Assembly: GCA_013822245.1 (NCBI GenBank)
Contig: PNKE01000011.1
Span: 1-64,000 of the forward strand
From: Candidatus Solibacter sp.
GTDB taxonomy: Bacteria > Acidobacteriota > Terriglobia > Bryobacterales > Bryobacteraceae
Direction: 5' to 3'
Length of the DNA: 64,000 nucleotides
The number at the start of each line of letters is the position of its first letter. Position 1 is the stretch's first letter. Positions 17,215 to 26,759 of this stretch are shown in pieces. The position numbers and the translations under genes are program-made. The notes under the pieces were generated by a model, which saw only the letters and a program-made list of their open reading frames with translations, was not told the origin of the DNA and ran no database searches.

Positions 17215-18837
17215 TCAGCCGCCGAAGTAGCCCTGAGCCAGCTCGGGTTTCATCTCCAGCGCCTGCTTCCAGCACGTCCGGGCCTCTTCCGCCCGTCCCT
17301 GCGACTTCAGCGCGTGGCCCAGATTCAGCAGCGCCTCGGGGAAGTTCGGCCTCAGGCCGAGCGCCTCCCGGTACAACGACACCGCGTCATCCAACTGGCC
17401 CTGCTTTTGCAACAACAGCCCGGTGTTGTAGAACAGTTCCGGCGATCGCTCGCCGAGATCGATCAGTTTGCCCTGAAGGTTCAACGCCTTGGGGAAGTCC
17501 TGCCGTTCGATGGCGATAGCCGCCAGGCCCCGCAGCGCCTCAATGCTCTCGGGCTGAAGCGACTGGCCGGCCTCGAAGTGTTCGATCGCCTTGGTCTGGT
17601 CGCCGGACTGCTTATAGGCCAGCGCGATGTTGATATGCGCCTCGGCCCAGTCCTGGCGCTTCTCCAGGCAGTGCGTGAAGCACTCGACGGCCCCGGCTGC
17701 GTCGGCCCGCGTCAGCTTCAGATAGCCCAGCCTGAACCAGGCGTCTTCCCATTCGCCGTTGCTCTGCAGCAGCCGCGTATAGAGATCCTCGGCCTGCTCG
17801 GTGCGCCCGCTCTCCTCGATCAGTCCAGCCAGATTGAACAGCACTTCAGGCTGTTCGCCGTTCAGCTTTAAGCTCGCCTCGTAGGCCTCGCGCGCGCCCC
17901 TCTCATTGCCCAGCGCCTGGCGCACAACACCGAGATTCGCCCACGATTGCGCGTGGTCGGGTTTCAGCCTCGACGCCTCCAGATAGGCCTTCTCGGCCTG
18001 CTCCGGGCGGCTCATCTTCTGGTTCGCCACGCCGAGGTTGTACCAGCGTTCGAAATTCTCCGGGGTCTGCTCCACCAGCTTCGCGCAGTACTTCGACGCC
18101 GCATCGTAGTTCTCGGTGGTGAAGGCGCACCACGCCAGCCCCTCCAGTGCCGCCTGTGAGAACGGCCTCAATCCGAGCAGCGCCTCGGACCATCTCTGTA
18201 CCGATGCCACATCGTTGCGGCGCATGCCGATGTGGACCAGGTTCGACATCGGTTCCTCGGCCTGCGGATTGGCCGTCAGAATCTGCTCGTACAACGCCGC
18301 CGCCTCTTCCTGCCGCCCCAGAAGTTCCAGAGCCACCGCCTTGCCAAACAGCGGCGTCTCCTGCTCGCCGCCCTGTTCCAGACAGGCATCGAAGCACTCA
18401 AGCGCCTTCTCGGCGTGCTTCAGATGCAGCAGGCAGATGCCTAACCCAAGCCGGGCGTCAAGCCGCGAGGCGTCCACGCCCACCACCCGCTGGAAGTTCG
18501 ACGCCGCCTCCGCCCACCGGCCGAGCTTCTCCTGGCACACGGCCAGATTGAAGTAGGCCGAGTTCGAGGTCGGCTCGAGCCCCAGCAGCAATTCGTAGCT
18601 CTTGGCCGCTTCCTCATACAGTTCCAGCTCAAACTGGATATGCCCCCGGGCGGCGTGGATCTCCTTGGGAGACTCCCCGGTTTCGACGGCGCGCTCCAAC
18701 TCGCGCAGCGCCTCGCGCCCCTTGCCCTCGAGGTGAAGCGATACCGCCCTGGCCAGCGCCGAGCCGGCCTTTACATCTTCTCTGTCGTATCCTCTTTCCA
18801 CTGATCCCTCCCCTGCCTTTCGATACATCTCGCTCAT
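17215..18837 (-). CDS. TPR-repeat protein, partner of zinc-ribbon protein (copy 2)
   Basis: 540 residues, a long run of TPR units, e.g. SNSAYFNLAVCQEKLGRWAEAA, FERWYNLGVANQKMSRPEQAEKAY and AQSWANLGVVRQALGNERGA. No signal peptide or membrane span is seen, so it is probably cytosolic. The start is ATG 18837 with AGGAGG five bases upstream; its ATG overlaps the stop of the preceding zinc-ribbon gene (ATGA), so they are translationally coupled. The terminator at 17137-17169 follows. Probably a scaffold for the zinc-ribbon membrane protein; function otherwise unknown. Confidence 0.86.
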   Translation of the reverse strand: MSEMYRKAGEGSVERGYDREDVKAGSALARAVSLHLEGKGREALRELERAVETGESPKEIHAARGHIQFELELYEEAAKSYELLLGLEPTSNSAYFNLAVCQEKLGRWAEAASNFQRVVGVDASRLDARLGLGICLLHLKHAEKALECFDACLEQGGEQETPLFGKAVALELLGRQEEAAALYEQILTANPQAEEPMSNLVHIGMRRNDVASVQRWSEALLGLRPFSQAALEGLAWCAFTTENYDAASKYCAKLVEQTPENFERWYNLGVANQKMSRPEQAEKAYLEASRLKPDHAQSWANLGVVRQALGNERGAREAYEASLKLNGEQPEVLFNLAGLIEESGRTEQAEDLYTRLLQSNGEWEDAWFRLGYLKLTRADAAGAVECFTHCLEKRQDWAEAHINIALAYKQSGDQTKAIEHFEAGQSLQPESIEALRGLAAIAIERQDFPKALNLQGKLIDLGERSPELFYNTGLLLQKQGQLDDAVSLYREALGLRPNFPEALLNLGHALKSQGRAEEARTCWKQALEMKPELAQGYFGG

Positions 18838-21326
18838 TCCATCCTCCTGGCGTCCTGGCGCATGACTGAATGGGGAGCCAGGAGTGCGCACAGCCTTCCG
18901 ATGTAATCGTATTGGTGTGTGACTGAGATCCAGCGAAGCAATGCCCGGTCGCCCTTCGGACTGAAGAAACCCACGCCTCCCAGCTCGAATTCGCGTTCGG
19001 TGAACGAATCCACGATCTGTCCCATCACCCGGGTCGTGATCGTGTCGCCCGCAACCGTGACCTCCACCTGCTGCATCGTTCCGTCACGGAACGTCATCGG
19101 CAGCGGCAGAACCGTCTGGCCGCCAGGTTTGCCGTTCGCCACCGCGTAACGCACCAGCGACGCCGCGGGCATCGGCCCGTTTCGCGTCATCACGATGCGC
19201 ATGGCGATGTAATTCTTCTCGTCCCGCGCGCGGACCACCCAGTTGATGCTCCTCCGGTCGATCTGCCCCAGAAAGCTGAACACATAGTCCCTCAACCTGA
19301 GCGACGGCTGGTAGAGCGCCATCTGGCCGGGAACGGCATAGTTCGCGCTGGTGTACGTCCAGGTCTGCGCCCAGCCCGCCGGGCCCTGCCAGGCGCCGAG
19401 GCCAGACCGGAAATCGTCCGCCAGTTTGATCGCCGCGCGTTCCATGATTGCTGTCCGGATCGTCTCAACCCTCTGGGAAAGCACCGTCGGTTCGGAGCTG
19501 GCCCCAGAGGCTGTCTCCACACTTTTATTCGTCCGAGTAGGCAAAAAGCTGTAGAGCGCGATCATCAGAATCATCGGCAGAGCCATCATGATCCACTTCA
19601 GGTCCGCCGGCGCTGATCTCCACGACGACATGTTGAAGCTCGGCATCTGGATGGACAGCCATGGACGGTACGGCTTCACTGCCGAGCCCGCGGCCCTCGG
19701 CCCCGAACCGTCGGCGTGGTCCAACGTCAGCGACGAGCCCCTCGTGGCCGGCGCCCGTCCCAACGCAAGCGCCCACGCCGCCCCGGCGGCAGACTCGCCG
19801 CCCGGATGCCTCATAGGACGCCACTGCAGCCCGCGGCTGGCAAAGACCGGCAGCAGACGGCTGAACAAGGGCGGCGCTTCCACGTCCGCTTCCACGCCGG
19901 CCGCTTCGGCCGTGGCGGCCGTCAACCTCTCCACGCCCAATCCCAATGCCGGGATCCGCGATTCCACCGCCGCCCACGCCGGGGCGCCCGGGGTTGCCGC
20001 CCGGCCGGCCTGGCGCAGTGCGCTCTGGCCTGGAATCGCCCTCATTGCCGCGGCTGCCAGTTCCGGGGCGCCTGAGATGTGCTCGCCGTGCACGGCCGGG
20101 AACCTGGGTTCGGCCGGCGCGGCTTCAACCGGATCGACAGACCGCCGCGGACAGACCCGCCCGGCTGTCGCCGCCGGAAGGGCGCCCGTGGCCGCCAGCG
20201 GAGCCTCTGACACCGCCGCGGCCCACCTCGCCGTCCGCTTCAGGCGGGGGCCGATCAGCCTCCGTTTCGGTTTCAGCGCCTGCTGCTGGCCGCCGTGGGC
20301 AGCCGCCGCGGCCACGTGGGCGGCCAATTGAATTCCAGCCAATCCACCCGTCTGACGCATCGACGCCGGCTCCATGGCTGTCCGCGGCGCCCGCGGGCCG
20401 CGGCCGGGCCCTTCGGCCCACCGCGGAGAACGCCTCCACGTTCCCTGGGCGGCCGCAACCCCGTCAAGGGTCAGCGCAACCATGCCGCACGGTTCGGGCT
20501 CGACTTCACTTTCCCGCCCAACCGCCCCAGCCGGCGCCGCGGCGGCGGCGGCGGCGGTTTCCTCGACCCGTCCATTGGACCGCGGCCCGGCGCCCATCTT
20601 CGGGGCGCATCTCCGGCTACGCGCCGCGCGAGGATCGGCCCGCACGTCAACCGCGGTGCGCACCGGCGTAACCGGACACGCGGCATCCGGCGACGCCAGC
20701 GCCGGTTCGGCCGGTTGCGGGCTGCGCAGGCCCGGCGACGGCTGCTTGAACCCGCACCCGGCGCCCTCTGTCTCCCAACCCGGCTCCGCCGCCCTCATCC
20801 CCGCCGCCGCCCGCACGGGAGACGGTCCCGCTTCAAGCGCCAGCGGCGCCACATCGGCCGGCTCAAACCGCTCCGCCGCGGCGACTTCTCCGGCCTGCGC
20901 CCGATGCGAGGCTTGCGCGGCCCGCGCCGGATGCGCCTCGATGGGGATTCGTTCGGCGACATCCATTCTGCGCGCCTGAATCACCAGTGGCGACTGCGGC
21001 AACTCCCGCACCAGTTCCCACTCATGCAGCCTGGGCCGGCTCACCGTCTTGCGCTTCACTTTCGGCCTGCCGGCCGTCTCCGGCAACAGCCCCGCCAGAG
21101 GCGCGGGTATCTCGTCCTTGCACGCCTGCTTACTCTTCGCCCGCGGCGGCTTCGCCGGCGCGGGTTCGGCCTGCTGGCCCACTCTCGATCCGTGCTGCAG
21201 CAGCCGCGCAATCGCGGCTTCCTGCTCCATCTGCATGAATTGGCTGCGGTGAGCCGGACTACAGAACTCGGCGTCGGCGAGCCGTTTCAGCAGCGGTATC
21301 TTCTTTCCGCAGTGCTTGCAGAGCAT
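18834..21326 (-). CDS. Membrane protein with N-terminal zinc ribbon, long low-complexity region and C-terminal LamG-like domain
   Basis: 830 residues. The N-terminus MLCKHCGKKI then FCSPAH gives C3, C6, C22 and H26, a zinc ribbon. About 500 residues rich in Ala, Pro, Arg and Gly follow. A single membrane helix (WIMMALPMILMIALYSFLP) lies at about residues 575-595. The outer domain (about 620-800) looks concanavalin/LamG-like: ADDFRSGLGAWQG, FSFLGQIDRRSINWV, and VGFFSPKGDRALLRW, matching the 319-residue paralogue at 22617. The predicted topology puts the zinc ribbon in the cytosol and the sugar-binding-like domain outside. Start ATG 21326. It overlaps the TPR gene downstream. Function unknown. 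Confidence 0.82.
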   Translation of the reverse strand: MLCKHCGKKIPLLKRLADAEFCSPAHRSQFMQMEQEAAIARLLQHGSRVGQQAEPAPAKPPRAKSKQACKDEIPAPLAGLLPETAGRPKVKRKTVSRPRLHEWELVRELPQSPLVIQARRMDVAERIPIEAHPARAAQASHRAQAGEVAAAERFEPADVAPLALEAGPSPVRAAAGMRAAEPGWETEGAGCGFKQPSPGLRSPQPAEPALASPDAACPVTPVRTAVDVRADPRAARSRRCAPKMGAGPRSNGRVEETAAAAAAAPAGAVGRESEVEPEPCGMVALTLDGVAAAQGTWRRSPRWAEGPGRGPRAPRTAMEPASMRQTGGLAGIQLAAHVAAAAAHGGQQQALKPKRRLIGPRLKRTARWAAAVSEAPLAATGALPAATAGRVCPRRSVDPVEAAPAEPRFPAVHGEHISGAPELAAAAMRAIPGQSALRQAGRAATPGAPAWAAVESRIPALGLGVERLTAATAEAAGVEADVEAPPLFSRLLPVFASRGLQWRPMRHPGGESAAGAAWALALGRAPATRGSSLTLDHADGSGPRAAGSAVKPYRPWLSIQMPSFNMSSWRSAPADLKWIMMALPMILMIALYSFLPTRTNKSVETASGASSEPTVLSQRVETIRTAIMERAAIKLADDFRSGLGAWQGPAGWAQTWTYTSANYAVPGQMALYQPSLRLRDYVFSFLGQIDRRSINWVVRARDEKNYIAMRIVMTRNGPMPAASLVRYAVANGKPGGQTVLPLPMTFRDGTMQQVEVTVAGDTITTRVMGQIVDSFTEREFELGGVGFFSPKGDRALLRWISVTHQYDYIGRLCALLAPHSVMRQDARRME

Positions 21327-21513
21327 TCGTGGAATAGTCCTTCAGCTTCATGTTAGGGCGGACCGCGCTGGCTGCCAATTCACATAACCCCTTACATTGG
21401 CACAACATGAGTCGAAGTCCCCGGTGGAGCCTAAGGCCTATTGCTTAGCCGGATCCCAATTCGAGCACCCCCCGCGGCGTGGCCACGCCCACGCCTCCCG
21501 CCTCGCAGCCACC

Positions 21514-22557
21514 CTACAAGTTGCGCAAAACAAAGGACACCAGGTGGTAGCCGTCCAGATACTTGAACGGGCTCTCGCCCAGCGTGTAGTGGCCGCAGGG
21601 CATCACCACCACTTTGTGATCGAGGCCATTCCGGGCCGCCATGGCGACCGTCTGGCGCGACAGGACCGGCAGAAACGTCGTATCGTAGCGCGCATAGAGG
21701 AACATCGTCCGCTTGGGCCTGGCCGCGAAACGGTCGAAATAGGCCGTCGGGCTGATCGGCATCCACAACCGCCGCAGCGTTTCCAGATCGACGGCGCCTT
21801 CAAGCCCCTGTTTCACATGGATGGTGGACAAGCCCGTCCAGACGACGTCGGCGAAGTAAGTCGAGCAGTGGTTGAAGGCATTGACGGCAAACCGCCCGTC
21901 GTGCGCGCTGGCCAGAAACGCCGAACACGACCCGAGCGATGTGCCGACGATGGCGATCCGCTCGGCCCCCTGCGCCTCCAGCCAGTCGGCCGCCGCCCGG
22001 ATGTCGATCACCGCCTGGCGCATGGCGTCGACCGTACGCCCGACGTTCGCGCTGACGGCGTAATCGGCCCGCTCAAGCTCAGCCGGCATGCGGAAATCGT
22101 GGTAGGGGAGGCTGAGCCTCAGCGCCGGCGTGCCGAACCTCTGGAACGCCCGTGCCAGGGCGTTGTGGGCGTCGTGCGGCGCGTTCCAGTGCGGCAGCAC
22201 CAGCACCGCCTTGTGCCGCTTCTTCGCCGGAAACCACTGGCCATGGACGATGTTGTTTTCCGGGTAGGGCGTATGGACCGGCGAGGTGAACCGCAGCACG
22301 TTGCCGCGCAGCCGGTAGTCGGCTGGTTTGACGTAGCCGAAAAACTCTTCGCTGCGCTCGATCGACAGCCTGCCCACCCGGTCCAGCCATTCCGCCGGGG
22401 CCAAACCCTCCCGCCGCACCGCCGCCGCCGCGGGCCACCCCGCAGCCCACTCCAATCCCCATTCAAATTCCCGCACCATGCGATTCGTCGCTCGAAAGCA
22501 CAGACTCTCTTCCCAGCGGTTCATCCAGCGGGCGTACAAAGTTCCGTCGGCGCTCAT
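21514..22557 (-). CDS. Alpha/beta hydrolase, ABHD18-like
   Basis: 347-residue alpha/beta hydrolase resembling the ABHD18 group. Nucleophile elbow GTSLGSC (Ser in IAIVGTSLGSCSAF), acid/His region near the C-terminus with VVVMPCGHYTLGE. The N-terminal 90 residues (RWEESLCFRATNRMVREFEWGL) are typical of that group. The start is ATG 22557; an upstream TTG would add four residues. It lies between two zinc-ribbon genes on the same strand, 60 bases below the smaller one, and may belong with them. Substrate unknown; an esterase or lipase activity is plausible. Confidence 0.78.
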   Translation of the reverse strand: MSADGTLYARWMNRWEESLCFRATNRMVREFEWGLEWAAGWPAAAAVRREGLAPAEWLDRVGRLSIERSEEFFGYVKPADYRLRGNVLRFTSPVHTPYPENNIVHGQWFPAKKRHKAVLVLPHWNAPHDAHNALARAFQRFGTPALRLSLPYHDFRMPAELERADYAVSANVGRTVDAMRQAVIDIRAAADWLEAQGAERIAIVGTSLGSCSAFLASAHDGRFAVNAFNHCSTYFADVVWTGLSTIHVKQGLEGAVDLETLRRLWMPISPTAYFDRFAARPKRTMFLYARYDTTFLPVLSRQTVAMAARNGLDHKVVVMPCGHYTLGESPFKYLDGYHLVSFVLRNL

Positions 22558-22616
22558 CGGTGGATTCAAATGTCAGGTTAGCACCCGATCGATCCGCCGC
22601 GCTTCGCCCCTCCAGG

Positions 22617-23576
22617 CTACAGCGCCAGGCCGGAAGGCAGGTAGAAGAAGGTGGCGAAGATGCGCGACAGCAGCCCCTTGCGCTCGCGAAATTCGACATC
22701 GGCCACCGAGGCCGCTTCGCCGTCGTCGCTGAAGAACCCGACTCCGCCCTTCTTCAGCCTCTCATCGCGCCATTCGTCCACCATGTAGCCGTCGATATAG
22801 GTGGCAAACGTGTCGCCCGCCGCCGTCACATGAATCTTATATGCATGGCCCGCCGACAGCAGCACCGGCAGAGGAAGTTCGGCTTCCTCGATCACCTTGC
22901 CGCCGCTCACAACCAGCCTCGCAATGCTGGCGCCCGAAATCACCCCGGGCCGCGTGATCTTGAGCTTCGTTGCGTAGTAGCTCTGATCCGTCGCCCTGTA
23001 AGCGAAGCCCAGCGCCTTTTTCCGTATTACGCCGGTGAAGCTCAGATCGTAGTTCACCCGGTCCAGAGTAGGACGCCACAGCCTCAAAGCCCCCGGGCTC
23101 ACGCTGCCTCCGGCTGTGTCCCACGCCTTGCCGCCTAACGAATCGGTCCACTCCGCGAGGCCCGACTTCACCGACCATTTCACCCTCACGGGGCTCTCCC
23201 CGGGCAGCCGCCTCTCCACCCACTCGGCAAACTTGTTCACCGCCACGGGGGTCCGCGAGCCCAGATCCTCCACCGGCGAAACCAGTTGCCTGCCCGCCAC
23301 CGGCTCAGCCGATTCCGGCATCCAGTAGCGCGCCGCCAGCAGCAACCCGCCGCCGATCAGCAGGATCACTCCAAGCATCGCCCCCGATACCGCCGCGCTG
23401 CGTTGCTCACGGCGCGCTTCCGACTCCAGGTACACCCCGGTGATGTCATAGTCGGGTTCGCGCAGAGCAGAGGCCGATGCCAGCGGCCCACGCCGGCGGT
23501 GTTCCTGGCTACAGAACTCGCGGTCGGTGAGCTGGCGGAGCGGGCTGATTGGTTTGCCACATCTCTGGCAGCGCAT
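22617..23576 (-). CDS. Membrane protein with N-terminal zinc ribbon and C-terminal LamG-like domain (short paralogue)
   Basis: 319 residues. MRCQRCGKPI then FCSQEH gives the same C3/C6/C22/H26 zinc ribbon as the 830-residue protein. One membrane helix lies at about residues 62-85 (AMLGVILLIGGGLLLAARYW). The outer domain is concanavalin-like: VNYDLSFTGVIRKKALGFAYR, AGDTFATYIDGYMVDEW and KKGGVGFFSDDGEA, matching motifs in the larger paralogue. The long low-complexity insert of that protein is absent here. Start ATG 23576. The next gene on the strand is the ABHD18-like hydrolase. Function unknown; domain order suggests a membrane sensor or anchor. Confidence 0.82.
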   Translation of the reverse strand: MRCQRCGKPISPLRQLTDREFCSQEHRRRGPLASASALREPDYDITGVYLESEARREQRSAAVSGAMLGVILLIGGGLLLAARYWMPESAEPVAGRQLVSPVEDLGSRTPVAVNKFAEWVERRLPGESPVRVKWSVKSGLAEWTDSLGGKAWDTAGGSVSPGALRLWRPTLDRVNYDLSFTGVIRKKALGFAYRATDQSYYATKLKITRPGVISGASIARLVVSGGKVIEEAELPLPVLLSAGHAYKIHVTAAGDTFATYIDGYMVDEWRDERLKKGGVGFFSDDGEAASVADVEFRERKGLLSRIFATFFYLPSGLAL

Positions 23577-23720
23577 TGCTGTACCTCTCTCTGCTTGACT
23601 CGAATCATAGCAGCGAAGTTTCGGTTTTCAACGCCTCTAGGTGCGATCCCTCTATCCTTTAAGTATCGGTTGCATCAAGATTAAGGTTTAGGGATTTTAA
23701 CTACGTTCACCGGCTCGCCG

Positions 23721-26700
23721 TCAGCCCTGAAAGCTCGCTCTGCGCCCTTCCCGCCCCAGGGACAAGCCGTAGAGACAAATGTGGTCGAACGCCCATAAGT
23801 TAATGCAATGAAATCCCTTTTCGATCGCCGCGTCCACTTCCCTCATCCACGGGTACCCGCCTTTGAAAATGGGTGTTATCAGGGCCGTCTTCGCGCCGGG
23901 CCATCCGAGTTGTGACGGCAGCAGCAAGCACTCCTTCACCAAGTCCAGATCCCTGCTCCAGGCGCCGAAGTTGAGCATTTCCAGCTTCAAACGGTCCAAC
24001 CCGCCCCCTGGATACGCCCACTCCTCAGGCAAATTCACGAACCGGTTGAGCCGCCCTCCCAACTGGTGCATGCCCTTGGGCACGGGGTGGTTCACGTCGT
24101 AGGGAAACAGCACCTCGAACGTCGTGCCCGGAACCGCCGCCCGCACGCCCGCCATCAGCGACGACACATGGTCCCTCAGCCGGTTGCGCAGCAGCAGGGC
24201 ATCGGCCCCTCCATTCACGGCCGGGTCGTCATCGGGTCCCGTGAACACATGCAACGGGCGCCCAAGCGCCACCTGCGCGGCCTGCGCGGTCTCGCTGTCG
24301 TAAAACGACATCCCGCCCTGGGGATTGCCCGCACGCCAGTTGGTGAAGTACCACCAGGTGAACTCCCCGCACTGTAAATCCGGATGCAATCCCGCCCCGG
24401 CCATCAATCCCGCCACCTCGATTAGCGCCTTCACCTGGAAAGACAGCACGTCGCCGCGGAAGGCGCAGTGCGTCGATCTCAGGCCGGCGAACCCCACATC
24501 GGTCACCACCGGCGCGCCGTCCGGATACCGCGCCGCGAACTCATCCGGCGGATTCACCATTTCCATCGAGATCGCCGCCGTCAGGCGCCGGCCCCGTTGC
24601 GCCGCCTGCGAGAACAGGTCGGAGTGCCATTGCCTCGCGGCGATGTTCAGCCCGTGTTCGGCCTCGGTGTCCACTACCCAGACGCCCATGTCTCCACCCG
24701 ATACGCGCCCCGATCCCTCCACCCATCCCGAGGAACCCGCCGCTCTCTCCACCCAGCAGGTGATCAGGTAGCCGCTGTAGGCCGGAGCGGCCGATCGCGA
24801 GATCAGATCCAGGGTGTTCTCATCGGTCTCCGCCCTCAGGCCGACCAGCGTCGAGTTGATCAGATACTTGAAGTGGTTGGCGACGTCCTGCGCCGTCTCG
24901 CCCGGAAACACCGTCTTGCCGAGCAACTGATCGTCGATCTGGAGCCAAACCGCGTCGCCTCCGGCAAACTCCCCGGTGAACTCCAACTGCCGCCGCGGCG
25001 CCGACCCGCCCTGCCTCACCCGTTCGTTCCACCAGAACACGCCCAGGTACTCGTTCATCGGGCCCGTGTAGCCCAACTGGTCCAGATTCCACAGGATCCG
25101 CGCCGGCGGCAGCTTGTAGCTGTGGTCGGTCGAGTAGTCCAACGCCGGCGAGATCCGGTCCTCGCCAGGAAGCGGATCCGGCAATTCCCCGGCTACCGCC
25201 GCCTCCAGGAAGTCGAACACAAACCCCCCGGTCATATTCGTCAGCTTCACTACGTGCTCGCCCGGCTCGACCAGGCCGCTCAGCCGCCGCCTGGTCACCA
25301 CATCCACCTCGTCGTCCAGGTAGCCCAGGTGAATCGGCAGCGGCGTTCCATCCAACTCAACCTGCACCGCTCCGGACGTGCGCCCTAGCGCCGTTCCGAG
25401 CCACAACTGGTGCGGCTGCATGCACGCATACCGCACCGTCACCGACGACCCATAGCCTCCGGCCAGCTTCGCCGCGTTGTCCATGTAGAACCCGTCGATG
25501 TCCCGCCATGCGCCTTGCCATCGGCAGGCGTCGCTGACCGAGGATACCCGCACGCTGCCCGCCGATGCCACCTTCAGCGTGCGCACCTCTTCCGGCCCCG
25601 CCGTCGCCCAGCCGCTGAACTCCGCCTCCCATTCGGCCGTCTCATACGGCTTGCCGCCCGACAGCCGCGGCGCGAATGTCATCCACATCTTGCGGATCCT
25701 CGGCGCACCGAGTTCGGCGAAATCGAGCGTCACCCGGCGCCTGGCCTCCGAGAGCCCGCCCTCGAGAGCCACCGCCTTCTTGGTCGTCCTCAACCGGTCG
25801 TTCTTCCAAGTCGCATACAGCGTAATGAAATCAGCGTCATAGCCGCCCTCCACCGTGGATATGCGCAACGCGCCCTGCGCGGTCACCTCGGCCGCGAGCG
25901 AAAACGGCGTGTGGGCGGCTTCGTAATCGGCGGCGTTGATCTGGTCCCGCAGCGCGTTCACAACCGTGGACTTCTTCACGTGATGCAGCAGTTCATACAC
26001 CCCGCCGGTTCCCGAAACCGGCACCGTCCCGCCATGGTCCAACTTGCGCTCCAGCACCACCCGCCAGCCCTGGTCACCGGCCGCCGCCGAAACGTCCGGA
26101 TCGGCCGCCCCCCCGCCTTGCTGGCCGTTGACCATTGCGATCAGGTGGCTGGCGACATCGGCCGAGCCGTCACCGGGTTGCTCGACGTACACGTAAATCC
26201 GATCGGCAACCAGGATCGAATGCTGCGTCCCCGCGCCCGAGGCGTAGAACTCATGCAGCGTCCGGATCTTGCCCGGCACGATGTAGTCGAACGCCAGGTT
26301 CTGGTACCACAGCGTCACCCGGTCCCAGGCGTCGAGATCGTCGCCGGTGAAGACGAATTCGCCCGATGCGACAGGGTCCGGATCGCCGATCAGCACGGAG
26401 TGCTCGGACAGGCGGATTTTCACCGGGTCGCCGGTCTCCGGGATGATGTCGAGGAACGGCCAGTCGATGGTCGGGTACTTCCGTGAGTCCAGCGGCATCA
26501 GGCCCTTGTAGCTCACATCGAACTGCAGCCTGAGACCGTCAAAATTGAAATCCGGCAGGTACTTCAGCCTCGGGTGCTCGAAGAAGTTGTCGGCATCGTA
26601 GAGCATGAGGACGGCGAAGTCCGCCGCATCGCGGAACACGCCGCTCACTTTGAATCCGCCCTCGTGGGCCGCGTGCATCGCCGCGGCGGCGCCGAAATGG

Positions 26701-26759
26701 TCGAATCCGCGCAGGTGCATCGTTCGATTGGGCTGCAACTTGTAGAGGGTCTCTGGCAC
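23721..26759 (-). CDS. Large protein resembling phage non-contractile tail sheath protein
   Basis: 1012 residues, start GTG at 26759 with AAAGGAG at a good distance. The N-terminal 100 residues (MHLRGFDHFGAAAAMH, GVFRDAADFAVLMLYDADN, LKYLPDFNFDGL) recall, from memory, proteins annotated as non-contractile tail sheath in acidobacterial genomes. Middle: beta-rich modules with DRIYVYVEQPGDG. The last 300 residues (CGEFTWWYFTNW, HVFTGPDDD, VLFPYDVNHP) look like a TIM-barrel glycosidase-like domain. No signal peptide. No capsid, terminase, tail-tube or lysis gene is nearby. It may be a domesticated tail gene or a free-standing secreted structural protein. Confidence 0.6.
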   Translation of the reverse strand: MPETLYKLQPNRTMHLRGFDHFGAAAAMHAAHEGGFKVSGVFRDAADFAVLMLYDADNFFEHPRLKYLPDFNFDGLRLQFDVSYKGLMPLDSRKYPTIDWPFLDIIPETGDPVKIRLSEHSVLIGDPDPVASGEFVFTGDDLDAWDRVTLWYQNLAFDYIVPGKIRTLHEFYASGAGTQHSILVADRIYVYVEQPGDGSADVASHLIAMVNGQQGGGAADPDVSAAAGDQGWRVVLERKLDHGGTVPVSGTGGVYELLHHVKKSTVVNALRDQINAADYEAAHTPFSLAAEVTAQGALRISTVEGGYDADFITLYATWKNDRLRTTKKAVALEGGLSEARRRVTLDFAELGAPRIRKMWMTFAPRLSGGKPYETAEWEAEFSGWATAGPEEVRTLKVASAGSVRVSSVSDACRWQGAWRDIDGFYMDNAAKLAGGYGSSVTVRYACMQPHQLWLGTALGRTSGAVQVELDGTPLPIHLGYLDDEVDVVTRRRLSGLVEPGEHVVKLTNMTGGFVFDFLEAAVAGELPDPLPGEDRISPALDYSTDHSYKLPPARILWNLDQLGYTGPMNEYLGVFWWNERVRQGGSAPRRQLEFTGEFAGGDAVWLQIDDQLLGKTVFPGETAQDVANHFKYLINSTLVGLRAETDENTLDLISRSAAPAYSGYLITCWVERAAGSSGWVEGSGRVSGGDMGVWVVDTEAEHGLNIAARQWHSDLFSQAAQRGRRLTAAISMEMVNPPDEFAARYPDGAPVVTDVGFAGLRSTHCAFRGDVLSFQVKALIEVAGLMAGAGLHPDLQCGEFTWWYFTNWRAGNPQGGMSFYDSETAQAAQVALGRPLHVFTGPDDDPAVNGGADALLLRNRLRDHVSSLMAGVRAAVPGTTFEVLFPYDVNHPVPKGMHQLGGRLNRFVNLPEEWAYPGGGLDRLKLEMLNFGAWSRDLDLVKECLLLPSQLGWPGAKTALITPIFKGGYPWMREVDAAIEKGFHCINLWAFDHICLYGLSLGREGRRASFQG

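Noticed and set aside
23721-26759. Prophage at this position
   Set aside because: Only one tail-like protein; no integrase, terminase, capsid or lysis genes in the flanks, and neighbours are ordinary envelope genes.
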